45,990 nt of DNA from JACQFZ01 sp045810625 (GTDB taxonomy: Bacteria; Pseudomonadota; Gammaproteobacteria; Acidiferrobacterales; Sulfurifustaceae): positions 1 to 45,990 of the forward strand of contig JBJMVQ010000021.1 of assembly GCA_045810625.1 (NCBI GenBank). Direction: 5' to 3'. The position numbers and the translations under genes were made by a program. The notes beneath the pieces were generated by a model. It was given only the letters and a program-made list of their open reading frames with translations, had not been told where the DNA came from and did no database searches. The number at the start of each line of letters is the position of its first letter. Position 1 is the stretch's first letter. Positions 1 to 8,855 of this stretch are shown one piece after another.

Positions 1-81
1 TTGCACGCCGAGTTCAGCAAACTCACTGACGACGAATTGTTGATACGAGAATTTGATGTCTTCCTCCGGCCAGTACAGTAG
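1..81 (+). CDS. 3' end of an unknown gene (partial)
   Basis: The first 26 codons of the window stay open in frame 1 and end in TAG at 79-81. The peptide starts LHAEFSKLTDDELLIREF and has a normal soluble composition, so it may be the C-terminus of a protein that begins before the window. It is too short to assign to a family, and a chance open stretch of this length is quite possible. No terminator is visible directly after it. Confidence 0.3.
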   Translation: MHAEFSKLTDDELLIREFDVFLRPVQ

Positions 82-384
82 CGTGTCATACAGATAGTCA
101 CACCTTCGACATTGCTCGCGCCGACAATTTTCCGATTAAAATACGCACCTCTCTGCATTTGCGGAGGTCGCATCGCCCGGTGGTGTGCATATTCCATCGA
201 CAGCAAGGGTTCTTACCGGAGCGAAAGTTTAAGCCGTAACTATTCTGCTCTCCGGGTGGTCTAACTGCCCGGCGGTTTCGTGCGAGCCTGCAATTGCCGA
301 GTTAGCGCTCTACACTTAGGCGGACGCATTCGCCAAGCACGGTGGCGAGATCGCGCCGAATATTCGACACGTAGGAGGCAGCGT
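82..384. other. Upstream region of the indolepyruvate oxidoreductase gene
   Basis: About 300 bases with no convincing gene. There is an AT-rich patch around 125-142 containing TAAAAT, which could be a -10 element, but no -35 at standard spacing goes with it. A good Shine-Dalgarno sequence (TAGGAGG) is at about 372-378, just before the ATG at 385. An upstream in-frame GTG at 280 exists, but the 35 residues it would add are arginine-rich and do not resemble the family. Confidence 0.5.
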
Positions 385-3300
385 ATGAATGCACCATTGG
401 TCGATGTTCATCTCGAAGACAAATACGTCTTAACCTCCGGCCGGGTGTATGTGAGCGGCATTCAGGCACTCGTGCGGTTGCTCATCATGCAACGGCTGCG
501 CGATGCGGCAGCAGGCTTGAACACCGCGGGTTTCGTTTCCGGCTATCGCGGCTCCCCGCTCGGCGGCCTCGACAAGGCGCTGTGGGAAGCACAGCCGCAC
601 CTCGAATCGCATCACATAAAATTTCAACCGGGCGTGAACGAAGATCTCGCGGCGACGGCGGTTTGGGGAACGCAGCAGATCGGCATCATCGGAGCGTCGA
701 AATACGACGGCGTGTTCGCGATGTGGTACGGCAAAGGCCCGGGCGTGGATCGCTGCGGCGATGTGTTCAAGCACGCCAATCACGCCGGCACTTCCAAGCA
801 TGGGGGCGTGCTGCTGGTTGCGGGCGACGATCACGCCGCGTACTCCTCGACCCTCCCGCATCAAAGCGATCATCAATTTTCCGCCTCCCTCATTCCAGTT
901 CTCTATCCGTGCAACGTTCAGGAGTATTTCGATCTGGGTCTGCACGGCTACGCGATGTCGCGCTTCTCCGGCTGCATGGTCGGATTCAAAGCCATTTCGG
1001 ACACCGCGGAGTCGAGCGCCTCGGTCGACGGCGATCCGTTTCGCGTGCAGATCAAAATTCCGACCGACTTCGACATGCCGCCGGACGGCTTGAACACGCG
1101 GCTTTACACCGGCTCAGTGCGCGCGCAGGCGATGCAGCAGGAAGCGCTGATGCAGGATTACAAGATCTACGCCGCGCTCGCCTACGCTCGCGCCAACAAG
1201 CTAAACCACACGGTCATCGGCGCACCGAACGCGCGCCTCGGCATCATCGCGTCGGGCAAATCGTACCTGGACGTGCGCGAAGCGCTCGCCGAGCTCGGTA
1301 TCGACGAGCGCGAAGCGAAGCGCATCGGCATTCGCGTGTTCAAGGTCGCCATGCCGTGGCCACTCGAACCGGAAAGCGTGCGCGAATTCGCGACGGGTCT
1401 CGAAGAAATCCTCGTCGTCGAGGAGAAGCGCCAAGTGGTCGAGTACCAGCTGAAGGAGCAGCTCTACAACTGGCGCGAGGACGTGCGGCCGCGCGTCATC
1501 GGCAAGTTCGACGAGAAAGGCGAGTGGGTTCCTCCGCACGGCCACGGTGAGTGGTTGCTGCCCGCCAAGGGAGATTTGTCGGTGGCGCAGATCGCGCGCG
1601 TGATCGCATCGCGCATCGCGCGCTTCTATGAGAGCGACCGGATCAAGGCACGGCTCGCGTTCCTCGCCGCCAAAGAAGCTGTGCTGACCAAGACCGTGAA
1701 CACGCCGCCCCGTCCGGCTTATTACTGTTCGGGCTGCCCGCACAATACGTCGACCAAGACGCCCGAAGGCACCTTCGCGCTTGCCGGCATTGGCTGCCAC
1801 GCGATGGCGACTTTCATCTATCCCGAGGCCGCGCGCACCGTCACGCACATGGGCGGCGAAGGCGCGACGTGGATCGGCCAGGCGCCGTTCTCGGAAGTGC
1901 CGCACATGTTCGTGAACTTGGGCGACGGCACTTACTTTCACTCGGGTTATCTCGCGATTCGCGCCGCGGTCGCCGCCGGCGTCAACGTGACCTACAAGAT
2001 TCTCTACAACGACGCCGTCGCGATGACCGGTGGGCAGCCGATCGATGGGCCGCTTTCGGTGCCGATGATCGCGCGGCAGATGGCGGCGGAGGGCGTGCAG
2101 CGCGTCGCCGTCGTGACCGAAGATCTCAACCGTTACAGCGATCGTTCCGTGTTGCCGTCGTTCGTCACCGTGCACGATCGCCGCGACATGGACGCGGTAC
2201 AGCGGGAGCTGCGCGGCTACCGCGGTGTATCCGTGCTCATCTACGATCAAACCTGCGCGGCCGAGAAGCGCCGCCGGCGCAAGCGCGGCGAGTACCCGCT
2301 CGCGCCCGCGCGCGTGTACATCAACGACGCCGTGTGCGAAGGCTGCGGCGATTGCGGCGTGCAGTCGAACTGCGTGTCGATCCTACCGCTCGAAACCGAG
2401 TTGGGCAGGAAGCGCATGATCGATCAGTCGTCGTGCAACATGGACTACTCCTGCATCAAAGGATTTTGTCCGAGCTTTGTGACGATCGAAGGCGCCAAGC
2501 CGCGCAAGACGAAAGCCGATACCCGCGAAGCGAATGCACTGTTCGGCTCGTTGCCCGAACCCGGCGCGCCCGCGCTCGACCGGCCGTACAACATCCTCGT
2601 TACCGGCATCGGCGGTACCGGCGTGCTCACCATCGGCGCGCTGATGGGCATGGCCGGACATCTCGAAGGCAAGAACGTGTCGGTGCTCGACATGACCGGT
2701 GTGTCGCAAAAGAACGGGGCGGTCATGTCGCACGTCCGCGTCGGCGCCACCGGGCACGCGATTTACTCACAGGGTATCGCGACGGGCGAAGCCGATCTGA
2801 TTCTCGGTTGCGACATGTTGACCGCCGGTTCCGAAGACGCAATCGCGAAGACGCATCCCGGACGCACGGTCGCCGTGATCAATACTCACGAGCAGCCGAC
2901 CGGTCAGTTCGCGCAGAACGCCGACTGGCGTTTCCCGGTCGAGGAGGTGCGTGCGCTCATCGACGAAGCGGTATCGAGCCGTGCGCATTTTCTGGACGCG
3001 ACGCGCATCGCCACCGCGCTCATGGGCGATTCGATCACGACCAATCTGTTCGTGCTCGGCTTCGCCTATCAAAAGGGTTTGGTGCCGCTCTCCGAAGCGG
3101 CGCTGCTGCGCGCGATCGAACTGAACGGCGTGGCGATCGAAACGAATAAACAAGCGTTCCTGTGGGGCCGGCGCGCGGCGGTCGATCTGGCCAAGGTCGA
3201 GCGCGTCGCCAACGGCGGACGAGACGTCGTCGTGTCGCTGCCGCAGAGCATCGAGGCGCTGGTGAAGGACCGCGCCGCGTTCCTCACGGCGTATCAAAAC

Positions 3301-3918
3301 CGGCGCTACGCGGATGAGTACGAACGGTTCGTCCAAAGCGTACGGACCGCGGAGCAGCGGGCGGTCGGGGGCGATCGCCTGACACGCGCCGTCGCCGAGA
3401 ACCTCTTCAAGCTCATGGCGTACAAGGACGAATACGAAGTCGCGCGTCTTTATACGAACGGCGACTTCGAGCGCAAGCTCGCCGAGACGTTCGAGGGCGG
3501 GACGCTCAAGTTCCATCTCGCGCCGCCGATCTTAGGCCGCCGTGACGCCAAGGGACGCCCGCTGAAACAACCGTTCGGCCCCTGGATGTGGCACGCGTTC
3601 AAGGTGCTGGCGCGCCTGAAGTTTCTGCGCGGTAGCGTCTTGGACCCGTTCGGCCGCACCGAAGAGCGCCGCATGGAACGTCAACTCATCGCGGAATATC
3701 GGAACGACATCACGGCGATCTGTTCGCGGCTTACGAACGCGCAGCTCGATGACGCGATCGCGCTGGCGCGTTTGCCCGAGACGATCCGCGGCTTCGGTCA
3801 CGTCAAGAAGGCGAATTTCGACAAAGCGCGCGTGCAGTGGCAGGAGTTGCGGGCGAAGTTGATGGGGACGCCGGGACGCAACGAACTCCGGCCGCCGCGC
3901 GCGAGCGAGATGCGCTAG
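385..3918 (+). CDS. Indolepyruvate ferredoxin oxidoreductase, fused alpha-gamma form
   Basis: Predicted 1177-residue thiamine-diphosphate and iron-sulfur enzyme that oxidatively decarboxylates aryl- and possibly branched 2-oxo acids (indolepyruvate and relatives) to acyl-CoA, passing electrons to ferredoxin or a similar carrier in the cytoplasm. The N-terminal half carries the pyrimidine- and TPP-binding regions, including CSGCPHNTS at residue 448. A ferredoxin-like cluster region follows (CEGCGDCG from residue 651, then further cysteines in SCIKGFCPSF). The C-terminal IorB-like gamma domain begins with GIGGTGVLTIG at about 741. In archaea these parts are separate IorA and IorB subunits; the single-chain form of about 1150-1200 residues is known from proteobacteria. 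ATG 385 was chosen over GTG 280 because of the TAGGAGG site and family length. The stop codon lies in a CTAG tetranucleotide that is also the stop of the opposing kinase remnant. Substrate is inferred from the family only. Confidence 0.9.
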   Translation: MNAPLVDVHLEDKYVLTSGRVYVSGIQALVRLLIMQRLRDAAAGLNTAGFVSGYRGSPLGGLDKALWEAQPHLESHHIKFQPGVNEDLAATAVWGTQQIGIIGASKYDGVFAMWYGKGPGVDRCGDVFKHANHAGTSKHGGVLLVAGDDHAAYSSTLPHQSDHQFSASLIPVLYPCNVQEYFDLGLHGYAMSRFSGCMVGFKAISDTAESSASVDGDPFRVQIKIPTDFDMPPDGLNTRLYTGSVRAQAMQQEALMQDYKIYAALAYARANKLNHTVIGAPNARLGIIASGKSYLDVREALAELGIDEREAKRIGIRVFKVAMPWPLEPESVREFATGLEEILVVEEKRQVVEYQLKEQLYNWREDVRPRVIGKFDEKGEWVPPHGHGEWLLPAKGDLSVAQIARVIASRIARFYESDRIKARLAFLAAKEAVLTKTVNTPPRPAYYCSGCPHNTSTKTPEGTFALAGIGCHAMATFIYPEAARTVTHMGGEGATWIGQAPFSEVPHMFVNLGDGTYFHSGYLAIRAAVAAGVNVTYKILYNDAVAMTGGQPIDGPLSVPMIARQMAAEGVQRVAVVTEDLNRYSDRSVLPSFVTVHDRRDMDAVQRELRGYRGVSVLIYDQTCAAEKRRRRKRGEYPLAPARVYINDAVCEGCGDCGVQSNCVSILPLETELGRKRMIDQSSCNMDYSCIKGFCPSFVTIEGAKPRKTKADTREANALFGSLPEPGAPALDRPYNILVTGIGGTGVLTIGALMGMAGHLEGKNVSVLDMTGVSQKNGAVMSHVRVGATGHAIYSQGIATGEADLILGCDMLTAGSEDAIAKTHPGRTVAVINTHEQPTGQFAQNADWRFPVEEVRALIDEAVSSRAHFLDATRIATALMGDSITTNLFVLGFAYQKGLVPLSEAALLRAIELNGVAIETNKQAFLWGRRAAVDLAKVERVANGGRDVVVSLPQSIEALVKDRAAFLTAYQNRRYADEYERFVQSVRTAEQRAVGGDRLTRAVAENLFKLMAYKDEYEVARLYTNGDFERKLAETFEGGTLKFHLAPPILGRRDAKGRPLKQPFGPWMWHAFKVLARLKFLRGSVLDPFGRTEERRMERQLIAEYRNDITAICSRLTNAQLDDAIALARLPETIRGFGHVKKANFDKARVQWQELRAKLMGTPGRNELRPPRASEMR

Positions 3919-4763
3919 CCGCTACGTACGGTCGGTTTCCGCTTCGGCTGCCGCTTCGCGGACGCCGCTACTGGGTTGAAGCGGACGACAACGCGCAGGC
4001 CGCGGTCGCGCTCCGCCGATTCGAGCGGCCGCTCTGCACGGTGTGGCTCGGCGATTTCCTGAACGATCGAGAGCCCGAGGGCGGTGCCGCGCTGACCCGT
4101 CCCGAGCCGGCGGCGAAATCGCTTCAGCACTTCGGCGCGTTCACTGGGCGGTATCCCCGGACCTTCATCTGTCACGATGAATGTCGGTTCGCCGGCGCTT
4201 GACGTGACCACCTGTACACGACTGCCCGCCGGACTTTAGCGGATCGCGTTGTCGACGAGATTACGCAGCAACGCGTGCAGCAATGCGGGCACGTCCGTTA
4301 CTTCCACCTCTTCGCCGTCGACGAGCTCAACCCTGACGCCGGCTTCATACGCCGGCGGCGCGATCTCCGCGAGCAGCGCCGCCGCGACAGCGCAGCCCGC
4401 AACTCTCCAGGGCGCGGAGTTGCGCACGGTCGAGGCGCGCGAGCGTCAACAGCTGATCGATCAAATGCGCTGCGTGATCGCTCCCGCGGACCACTTTCGC
4501 GATCGTCTTCGCGATCGTCTGGTTCTTCTCGGTTTCGTTCGCGCTATCCGCGCTTGTGCTTTGACGGCGGCCACGCGGGTGCGCAGCTCGTGCGTCGCAT
4601 CCGCGGTCAATTAACGCTCGTTTTCGATCGATCGCGCTCGAACAGCTTATCGAGCTGATCCCCGTTCGAATCGGCGAGAAAGTCTGCCGGCGTTTCTGCG
4701 CGCGCCCGCTGCCAAGAACGTTCTGCCGATCAGCAAAGCGGCAAGGGGAACGTGAGTTCGCGC
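3915..4763 (-). pseudogene. Degraded sensor histidine kinase (QseC/TctE-like)
   Basis: Minus-strand remnant of a membrane sensor kinase. Reading from 4763: an ATG preceded by AAGGAG at about 4770-4776, a short decayed N-terminus with an in-frame TGA, then an H-box reading DATHELRTR (about 4578-4604) where the family has DAAHELRTP. Next come LIDQLLTLARLDRAQL, an N-box NLVDNAIR, a G1 box TDEGPGIP and a G2-like GTALGLSIV. At least two further lesions are visible: a TAA directly before the H-box segment and a TAA directly after NAIR (4233-4235) where the family has Tyr or Phe. A reading-frame change lies around 4400-4430. The sensor domain is missing, since only about 280 codons remain where intact members have about 450. 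No response regulator is nearby. Kinase ancestry is clear, and loss of function is near certain. Confidence 0.85.
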
Positions 4764-4971
4764 ATCGATTCTCCTTACCGAGGTTCGATGCGCGAAAGCT
4801 TAGGCGCGTCAGCTCAAGCCATTCTTGAGAGCGCGCCGTTGGCAAGGCGGCATTTGGGTTTCGGTGCCCGCGGCATAGCGGTGTCGAGGATGAGATTAAT
4901 CAAAAGTGAGTAGATCGCGTGCGTGCTTCGCGAATATTTTTGCGTGCCGCCGGTTTGATCGGGCAGCTCCG

Positions 4972-5003
4972 TATATACTGAAATAGTTCGCCGATAGGGC
5001 GAA
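4972..5003 (+). promoter_or_regulatory. Possible -10 element and 5'-UTR hairpin before the HAF/PKD gene
   Basis: TATACT at 4972-4977 resembles a -10 box but has no good -35 at 16-18 bases. Ten bases after it is a perfect small inverted repeat, TTCGCC (4987-4992) and GGCGAA (4998-5003), with a 5-base loop. It would lie in the leader of the gene starting at 5042. Suggestive only. Confidence 0.25.
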
Positions 5004-5041
5004 ACAAATAACAGCGAACAACTCTCATGTGGGGGGAACGC

Positions 5042-7546
5042 ATGGCGCATCGCGCTTCTGCGGTTTGGGCTCGGTCGTTCACTTTTTTTGTGCTCCTCGG
5101 TGTGTTCGGTCTCTGTCGTGCAGTTTCGGCCGACCCGATTCAGTTCATTCAGATGGGGTATTACGGATTGGTCCCGCACGACCTTTCCGGCAACGGCGCG
5201 TACGTGATCGGCGAATCGAACGCCGGCGAAGCGTTACGTCTGACCCCGGAGGGTGCCGCCGATTTTCTCGGCGCGCTGCCGTTCGGCGAAAACACGAAAA
5301 CCAAGCGCATCTCCGTCGACGGGGGCGCGGTCATCGGCAGCATCGACATCATCAACAACCCGAATCCACAGGCGTTCTATTGGACGCCAGCGACGGGCAT
5401 GCAACCGGTCGGCGGCCCGCCGGTGTCGTATCAAACTGTGGAAGCGCGTGCGCTGTCGCGCGATGGCAGTACCGTAGTAGGGCATATCGCGATGTCGGGC
5501 GCGCGTTATGCGTTTCAATGGACGCCGACGCGCGGCTTGATGCAGCTATGGGGGTTGACGACGAGCACCGGCGAGCTGAACAGCACCGCGAACGCGGTTT
5601 CGGCCGACGGCAGAGTCGTCGTCGGCGCAAGCCCAAGCTACCGTGCGGCGGATTTCGAGGCGTTCCGCTGGACCGAAGCGGACTCCATCACCGGGCTCGG
5701 CTTTCTGCCGGGCGGCGCATCGAGCGTCGCGACGCACGTATCGAGCGACGGTTCCGTCATTGCCGGCGACGCCGCCGTTTCTTCGGACGTCTCGCAAACC
5801 GAAGCGTTTCGCTGGACCGCCGAGACCGGGATGGTGAGCCTCGGCGTGCTGCCGGGCGCAACAACGAGTCACCTGGTCGGTTTGTCGGCGGACGGAAACG
5901 TAGCCGTCGGCAACAGCGGCAACGAAGCGTTTCGCTGGACTCCCGCGACCGGCATGGTTGGGCTCGGCCGTTTGCCGGACGACGTCCGCACCGTCGCCAC
6001 GCACGTCTCGGCGAACGGGCAGGTCATCGTGGGATACAGCGACCACCCGAACGGTCGCGAATACTTTTTGTGGACCGACGGTCTCGGTCTGCGCAAGTTG
6101 CGCGACATGCTCTTGGCCGACAACATTTTCTTTTCCAGCAACGAGCTGACCGTGCTCGCTATTTCCGACGACGGACGCACGCTGCTCGGGCAGACGCCCG
6201 ACTACGGCCCGTGGCTGATTCGCATCCCCGACAGTCCGCCGGTCGCGAGGCCGGGGGGTCCGTACACGGGCGTGATCGGCCAGCCGATTCAGTTCGACGG
6301 ATCGCGCTCGTACGACCCGAACGGCGATCCGCTGACGTATCGCTGGCAGTTCAGCGACGGGGCCGAAGCGACCGGTGTCGCGCCGACGCACGCATTTGCG
6401 GCGCGCGGCGACTATACCGTGACGTTGACGGTGAACGACGGCAAGTCGGATTCGGAACCGTGGATGGCCCAGGTTTCGATCGTCAACCAGGTTCCGGTCG
6501 TGAACATCGGCGGACCGTATCAAGGCGTGCGCGGTAAGCCTGTCCAGTTCGACGGATCGGCGTCGTACGACCCGGAAGGCGATCCGATTGCGTATTTCTG
6601 GATATTCGGCGACGGCGCGACTGCGTTCGGCACGGCGAAGCCGTCGCACGTGTACGCTTCGAGCGGCACGTACGAGATGGCGCTGTTCGTCAACGACGGC
6701 GAAACGTCCGGCGGCAGTGCGACGACGACCGTCACGATTACCAACACCGTTCCGGTCGCGAACGCCGGCGGTCCGTACGCGGGCGGCCGGAACCGCGCGA
6801 TCGCTTTCAACGCGAGCGGATCGTCCGACGCCGACGGGCACGCACTCACGCATCGGTGGAATTTCGGCGACGGCACGACCGGCACCGGTCCGACGCCGAG
6901 CCACGCGTATGCGGCGAGCGGCGTGTACACCGCGACGCTGATCGTCAACGACGGTGAAGCCGATTCCGCGACGGCGACCGCGACGGTCAACGTCACCAAC
7001 CAGGCGCCGTTTGCGCAGCTTTCGGGGCCCGCAACCGCGTTCAAGCTGACGCCGGTGCTCTGGGACGGTTCATTATCTTTTGACGGCGACGGTGACGTGC
7101 TTACCTATAAGTGGAGCTTCGGCGACGGCGCGACGACCACTTCGAGCGTCGGCAGCACCACCTACAGCTACGCCTCGGTCGGGTCTTACACCGTTACGCT
7201 GGTCGTGAACGACGGCGAGGCGAATTCCACCCCGGCGGCGAGAACGATCAGCATCCAGAGCCGGCCGCCGGTGGCGAACGCGGGTCCGGATCAAACCGTG
7301 GTGCAGCGTACGACGGTGACGCTCGACGGCAGCGCATCGAGCGACCCGGACGGACGGATCGTTCAGGCGACATGGCGGCAGGTTTCGGGGCCGGCGGTCG
7401 CGCTTTCCGGCGCCAACACGCTGTCCGCGCGGTTCATCGCGCCGAAGACGATCTCCGGAACCAGCCTGGCGTTCGAGCTGACGGTGACGGACGATGACGG
7501 CGTGCAGGCATCCGATCAGGTGACCGTCGACGTGGTGCGTCGCTGA
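5042..7546 (+). CDS. Secreted HAF-repeat and PKD-domain protein
   Basis: Predicted 834-residue exported protein. Residues 1 to about 31 form a signal peptide (SFTFFVLLGVFGL core, ending near AVSA/DP). About residues 35-395 contain six or seven HAF-type repeats, each with a VSxDGxVVVG-like strand followed by EAFRWTxxTGMxxLG, suggesting a beta-propeller. Four PKD-type Ig folds follow, starting near residues 398, 482, 567 and 653, with GGPY ... YDPxGDPLxYxWxFGDG signatures. A fifth related domain (about 741-834) begins PVANAGPDQ and lacks the FGDG motif. No membrane anchor, LPXTG or PEP-CTERM tail is visible, so it is probably periplasmic or released. ATG 5042 is preferred to ATG 5027 because GGGGGGA lies just before it. 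A role in surface binding is inference from domain content; no enzymatic domain is seen. Confidence 0.85.
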   Translation: MAHRASAVWARSFTFFVLLGVFGLCRAVSADPIQFIQMGYYGLVPHDLSGNGAYVIGESNAGEALRLTPEGAADFLGALPFGENTKTKRISVDGGAVIGSIDIINNPNPQAFYWTPATGMQPVGGPPVSYQTVEARALSRDGSTVVGHIAMSGARYAFQWTPTRGLMQLWGLTTSTGELNSTANAVSADGRVVVGASPSYRAADFEAFRWTEADSITGLGFLPGGASSVATHVSSDGSVIAGDAAVSSDVSQTEAFRWTAETGMVSLGVLPGATTSHLVGLSADGNVAVGNSGNEAFRWTPATGMVGLGRLPDDVRTVATHVSANGQVIVGYSDHPNGREYFLWTDGLGLRKLRDMLLADNIFFSSNELTVLAISDDGRTLLGQTPDYGPWLIRIPDSPPVARPGGPYTGVIGQPIQFDGSRSYDPNGDPLTYRWQFSDGAEATGVAPTHAFAARGDYTVTLTVNDGKSDSEPWMAQVSIVNQVPVVNIGGPYQGVRGKPVQFDGSASYDPEGDPIAYFWIFGDGATAFGTAKPSHVYASSGTYEMALFVNDGETSGGSATTTVTITNTVPVANAGGPYAGGRNRAIAFNASGSSDADGHALTHRWNFGDGTTGTGPTPSHAYAASGVYTATLIVNDGEADSATATATVNVTNQAPFAQLSGPATAFKLTPVLWDGSLSFDGDGDVLTYKWSFGDGATTTSSVGSTTYSYASVGSYTVTLVVNDGEANSTPAARTISIQSRPPVANAGPDQTVVQRTTVTLDGSASSDPDGRIVQATWRQVSGPAVALSGANTLSARFIAPKTISGTSLAFELTVTDDDGVQASDQVTVDVVRR

Positions 7547-7576
7547 AGTTTCGAAAGATAGTTGTGGCGGAGACAG

Positions 7577-7607
7577 CAGGGTGGCCTAGACGCCGCCCTG
7601 TTTTTTT
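7577..7607 (+). terminator. Rho-independent terminator of the HAF/PKD gene
   Basis: Stem CAGGGTGGC (7577-7585) pairs with GCCGCCCTG (7592-7600) with one wobble, a 6-base loop, and seven T at 7601-7607. It sits 31 bases after the stop codon at 7544-7546. Confidence 0.85.
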
Positions 7608-7663
7608 ACGGTCGCCGGCCGGGCGCTTCCGCGCCCGGGCGGGCACGCGTGCGCCGTGCCGCT

Positions 7664-7739
7664 TTAAGCCGCTTCGCGTTCCATCTGCGGCTGATACGAT
7701 CCGGTGGCGGCCAGCGCGTTCAAGCGCGCGCGACGCTGC
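7664..7739 (-). repeat. Orphan copy of the aldolase 3' end (copy A)
   Basis: Bases 7668-7739 match 11288-11359, the end of the class I aldolase gene, at 68 of 72 positions and in the same orientation. Read on the minus strand the copy encodes QRRARLNALAATGSYQPQME and then REAA, followed by its own TAA (7664-7666). All four differences in the 72 bases are synonymous, as is the GCT/GCG difference in the last alanine codon, and the stop is TAA here but TAG in the gene. Homology stops abruptly upstream of the QRRAR codons. Downstream on the minus strand are GC-rich dyads (7642-7660 and a CCGGGCGC/GCGCCCGG stem at 7619-7638). It has no start codon and is a gene-end fragment, not a gene. Confidence 0.9.
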
Positions 7740-7781
7740 CGCTCGCCGGCGCGAAGTGACGACACTCGACCGCGGCCGCCG

Positions 7782-8855
7782 TCACCGGCGGCTGGCCGCC
7801 TCGATCCGCCCCTGACCGGCGTCCGCCGCGAGCGGAATCCAATCGATCGCCCCGCTGATCCTGCCCGGCCTGTCACCGTGACGGATCGGGATCTCCCACC
7901 GCAGCATTTCGGCGCGCCGCGCCTGCGCGCCGCCGGTTTCCGGCGGCGCTTTCCCGGAATAGGCGAGACGCGGTTCGAGCCACGCGAAACGCGGCGCGGA
8001 CGAGCGCCATTGCCAGCGCGCCGGCGCGCTCGTGTCGGCCTGCACTTCCGCGGTCGTCGCTTCCGCCTGGCCGCTCGCGAGCCACGCCGGGCTCAGCACG
8101 TTCGCGCGCACGCCTTCCGGGCCGATGACGAGGAACGGCTCGCCGTTCGCGCCGTACACCGTGACCGGCTGTGCGCTCCGGTTTTCCAGGTACACGGCGG
8201 GTCGCGCGCCGCGCAGGATGCGTACGCGCACGCCGGGACTGATTTCCTCCGGACTCGTCAGGCGTGTCGCGAAATATCCCGAAGCGGCAGGCGTGTGCCG
8301 AAAGGTGCCCGTCAGCCGAGTGAGCGCGCCGTCGATGCGAACCGGAATTTCCCAACGGCCGATGACCGCGGACCCGCGTGCGCGCGTCCCGGCGGAAACG
8401 TGGAGCCCCTCGGTGCGCAGGCGCCGGTCGAACCAGCCCCAGGCGGGCGTGCGGCTCACGCTGGTCCAGCGCGGGGCGGCGTCGTCCGGCAACGCGGGCC
8501 GCGGTGCACCGACGGCGGTGTAGGTACGGTACCACTCGGCCGCAGCGAGGTCGGCCGCGACGCCGTCTGGTCCGATGCGCAGGAACGGCCGGCCGGACGC
8601 GTCGAGCACCTCGAGACGCTTGCCGGTCCGGTTTTCCACGAGCAGCTGGTAGCCCAGCGTCCGATGCAGACGCACGAGCACGCCGCGCAACTGCGGCGGC
8701 GGCTGGTCCAGCTCGACCGCGAGGTCGTTGGGCTGGTCCGCATGGCCGAAGGCGGGAGCCGCGGCGCCGAGCAGTACCGCCGCGAGCCAAGCGCGCGGGG
8801 TCGCGCCGTGTCGGCCGCGACACGGGCGCGTATTAGCGGCGCCGCGGGCGTTCAC
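7782..8855 (-). CDS. Secreted protein of unknown function, tandem-duplicated domain
   Basis: Predicted 357-residue exported protein. A signal peptide core AWLAAVLLGAAAPAFG lies near residues 21-36. The mature part holds two copies of a domain with the pattern GVxVRxxR ... ENRxxxxxxVxxAxGxPFLxIGPxGVxAxxxxxxW; compare GRPFLRIGPDGVAADL with GEPFLVIGPEGVRANV. Each copy ends in a WGWFDRRL- or FAWLEPRL-type segment and a RWEIPVR/RWEIPIR strand. No catalytic motif or C-terminal membrane anchor is recognised. GTG 8855 is chosen because it overlaps the TGA of the oxidase gene in a GTGA junction, implying translational coupling; a GTG nine bases further upstream is possible. The tight coupling suggests the protein assists, binds with, or is a target of the oxidase. 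I do not assign a function. Confidence 0.75.
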   Translation of the reverse strand: MNARGAANTRPCRGRHGATPRAWLAAVLLGAAAPAFGHADQPNDLAVELDQPPPQLRGVLVRLHRTLGYQLLVENRTGKRLEVLDASGRPFLRIGPDGVAADLAAAEWYRTYTAVGAPRPALPDDAAPRWTSVSRTPAWGWFDRRLRTEGLHVSAGTRARGSAVIGRWEIPVRIDGALTRLTGTFRHTPAASGYFATRLTSPEEISPGVRVRILRGARPAVYLENRSAQPVTVYGANGEPFLVIGPEGVRANVLSPAWLASGQAEATTAEVQADTSAPARWQWRSSAPRFAWLEPRLAYSGKAPPETGGAQARRAEMLRWEIPIRHGDRPGRISGAIDWIPLAADAGQGRIEAASRR

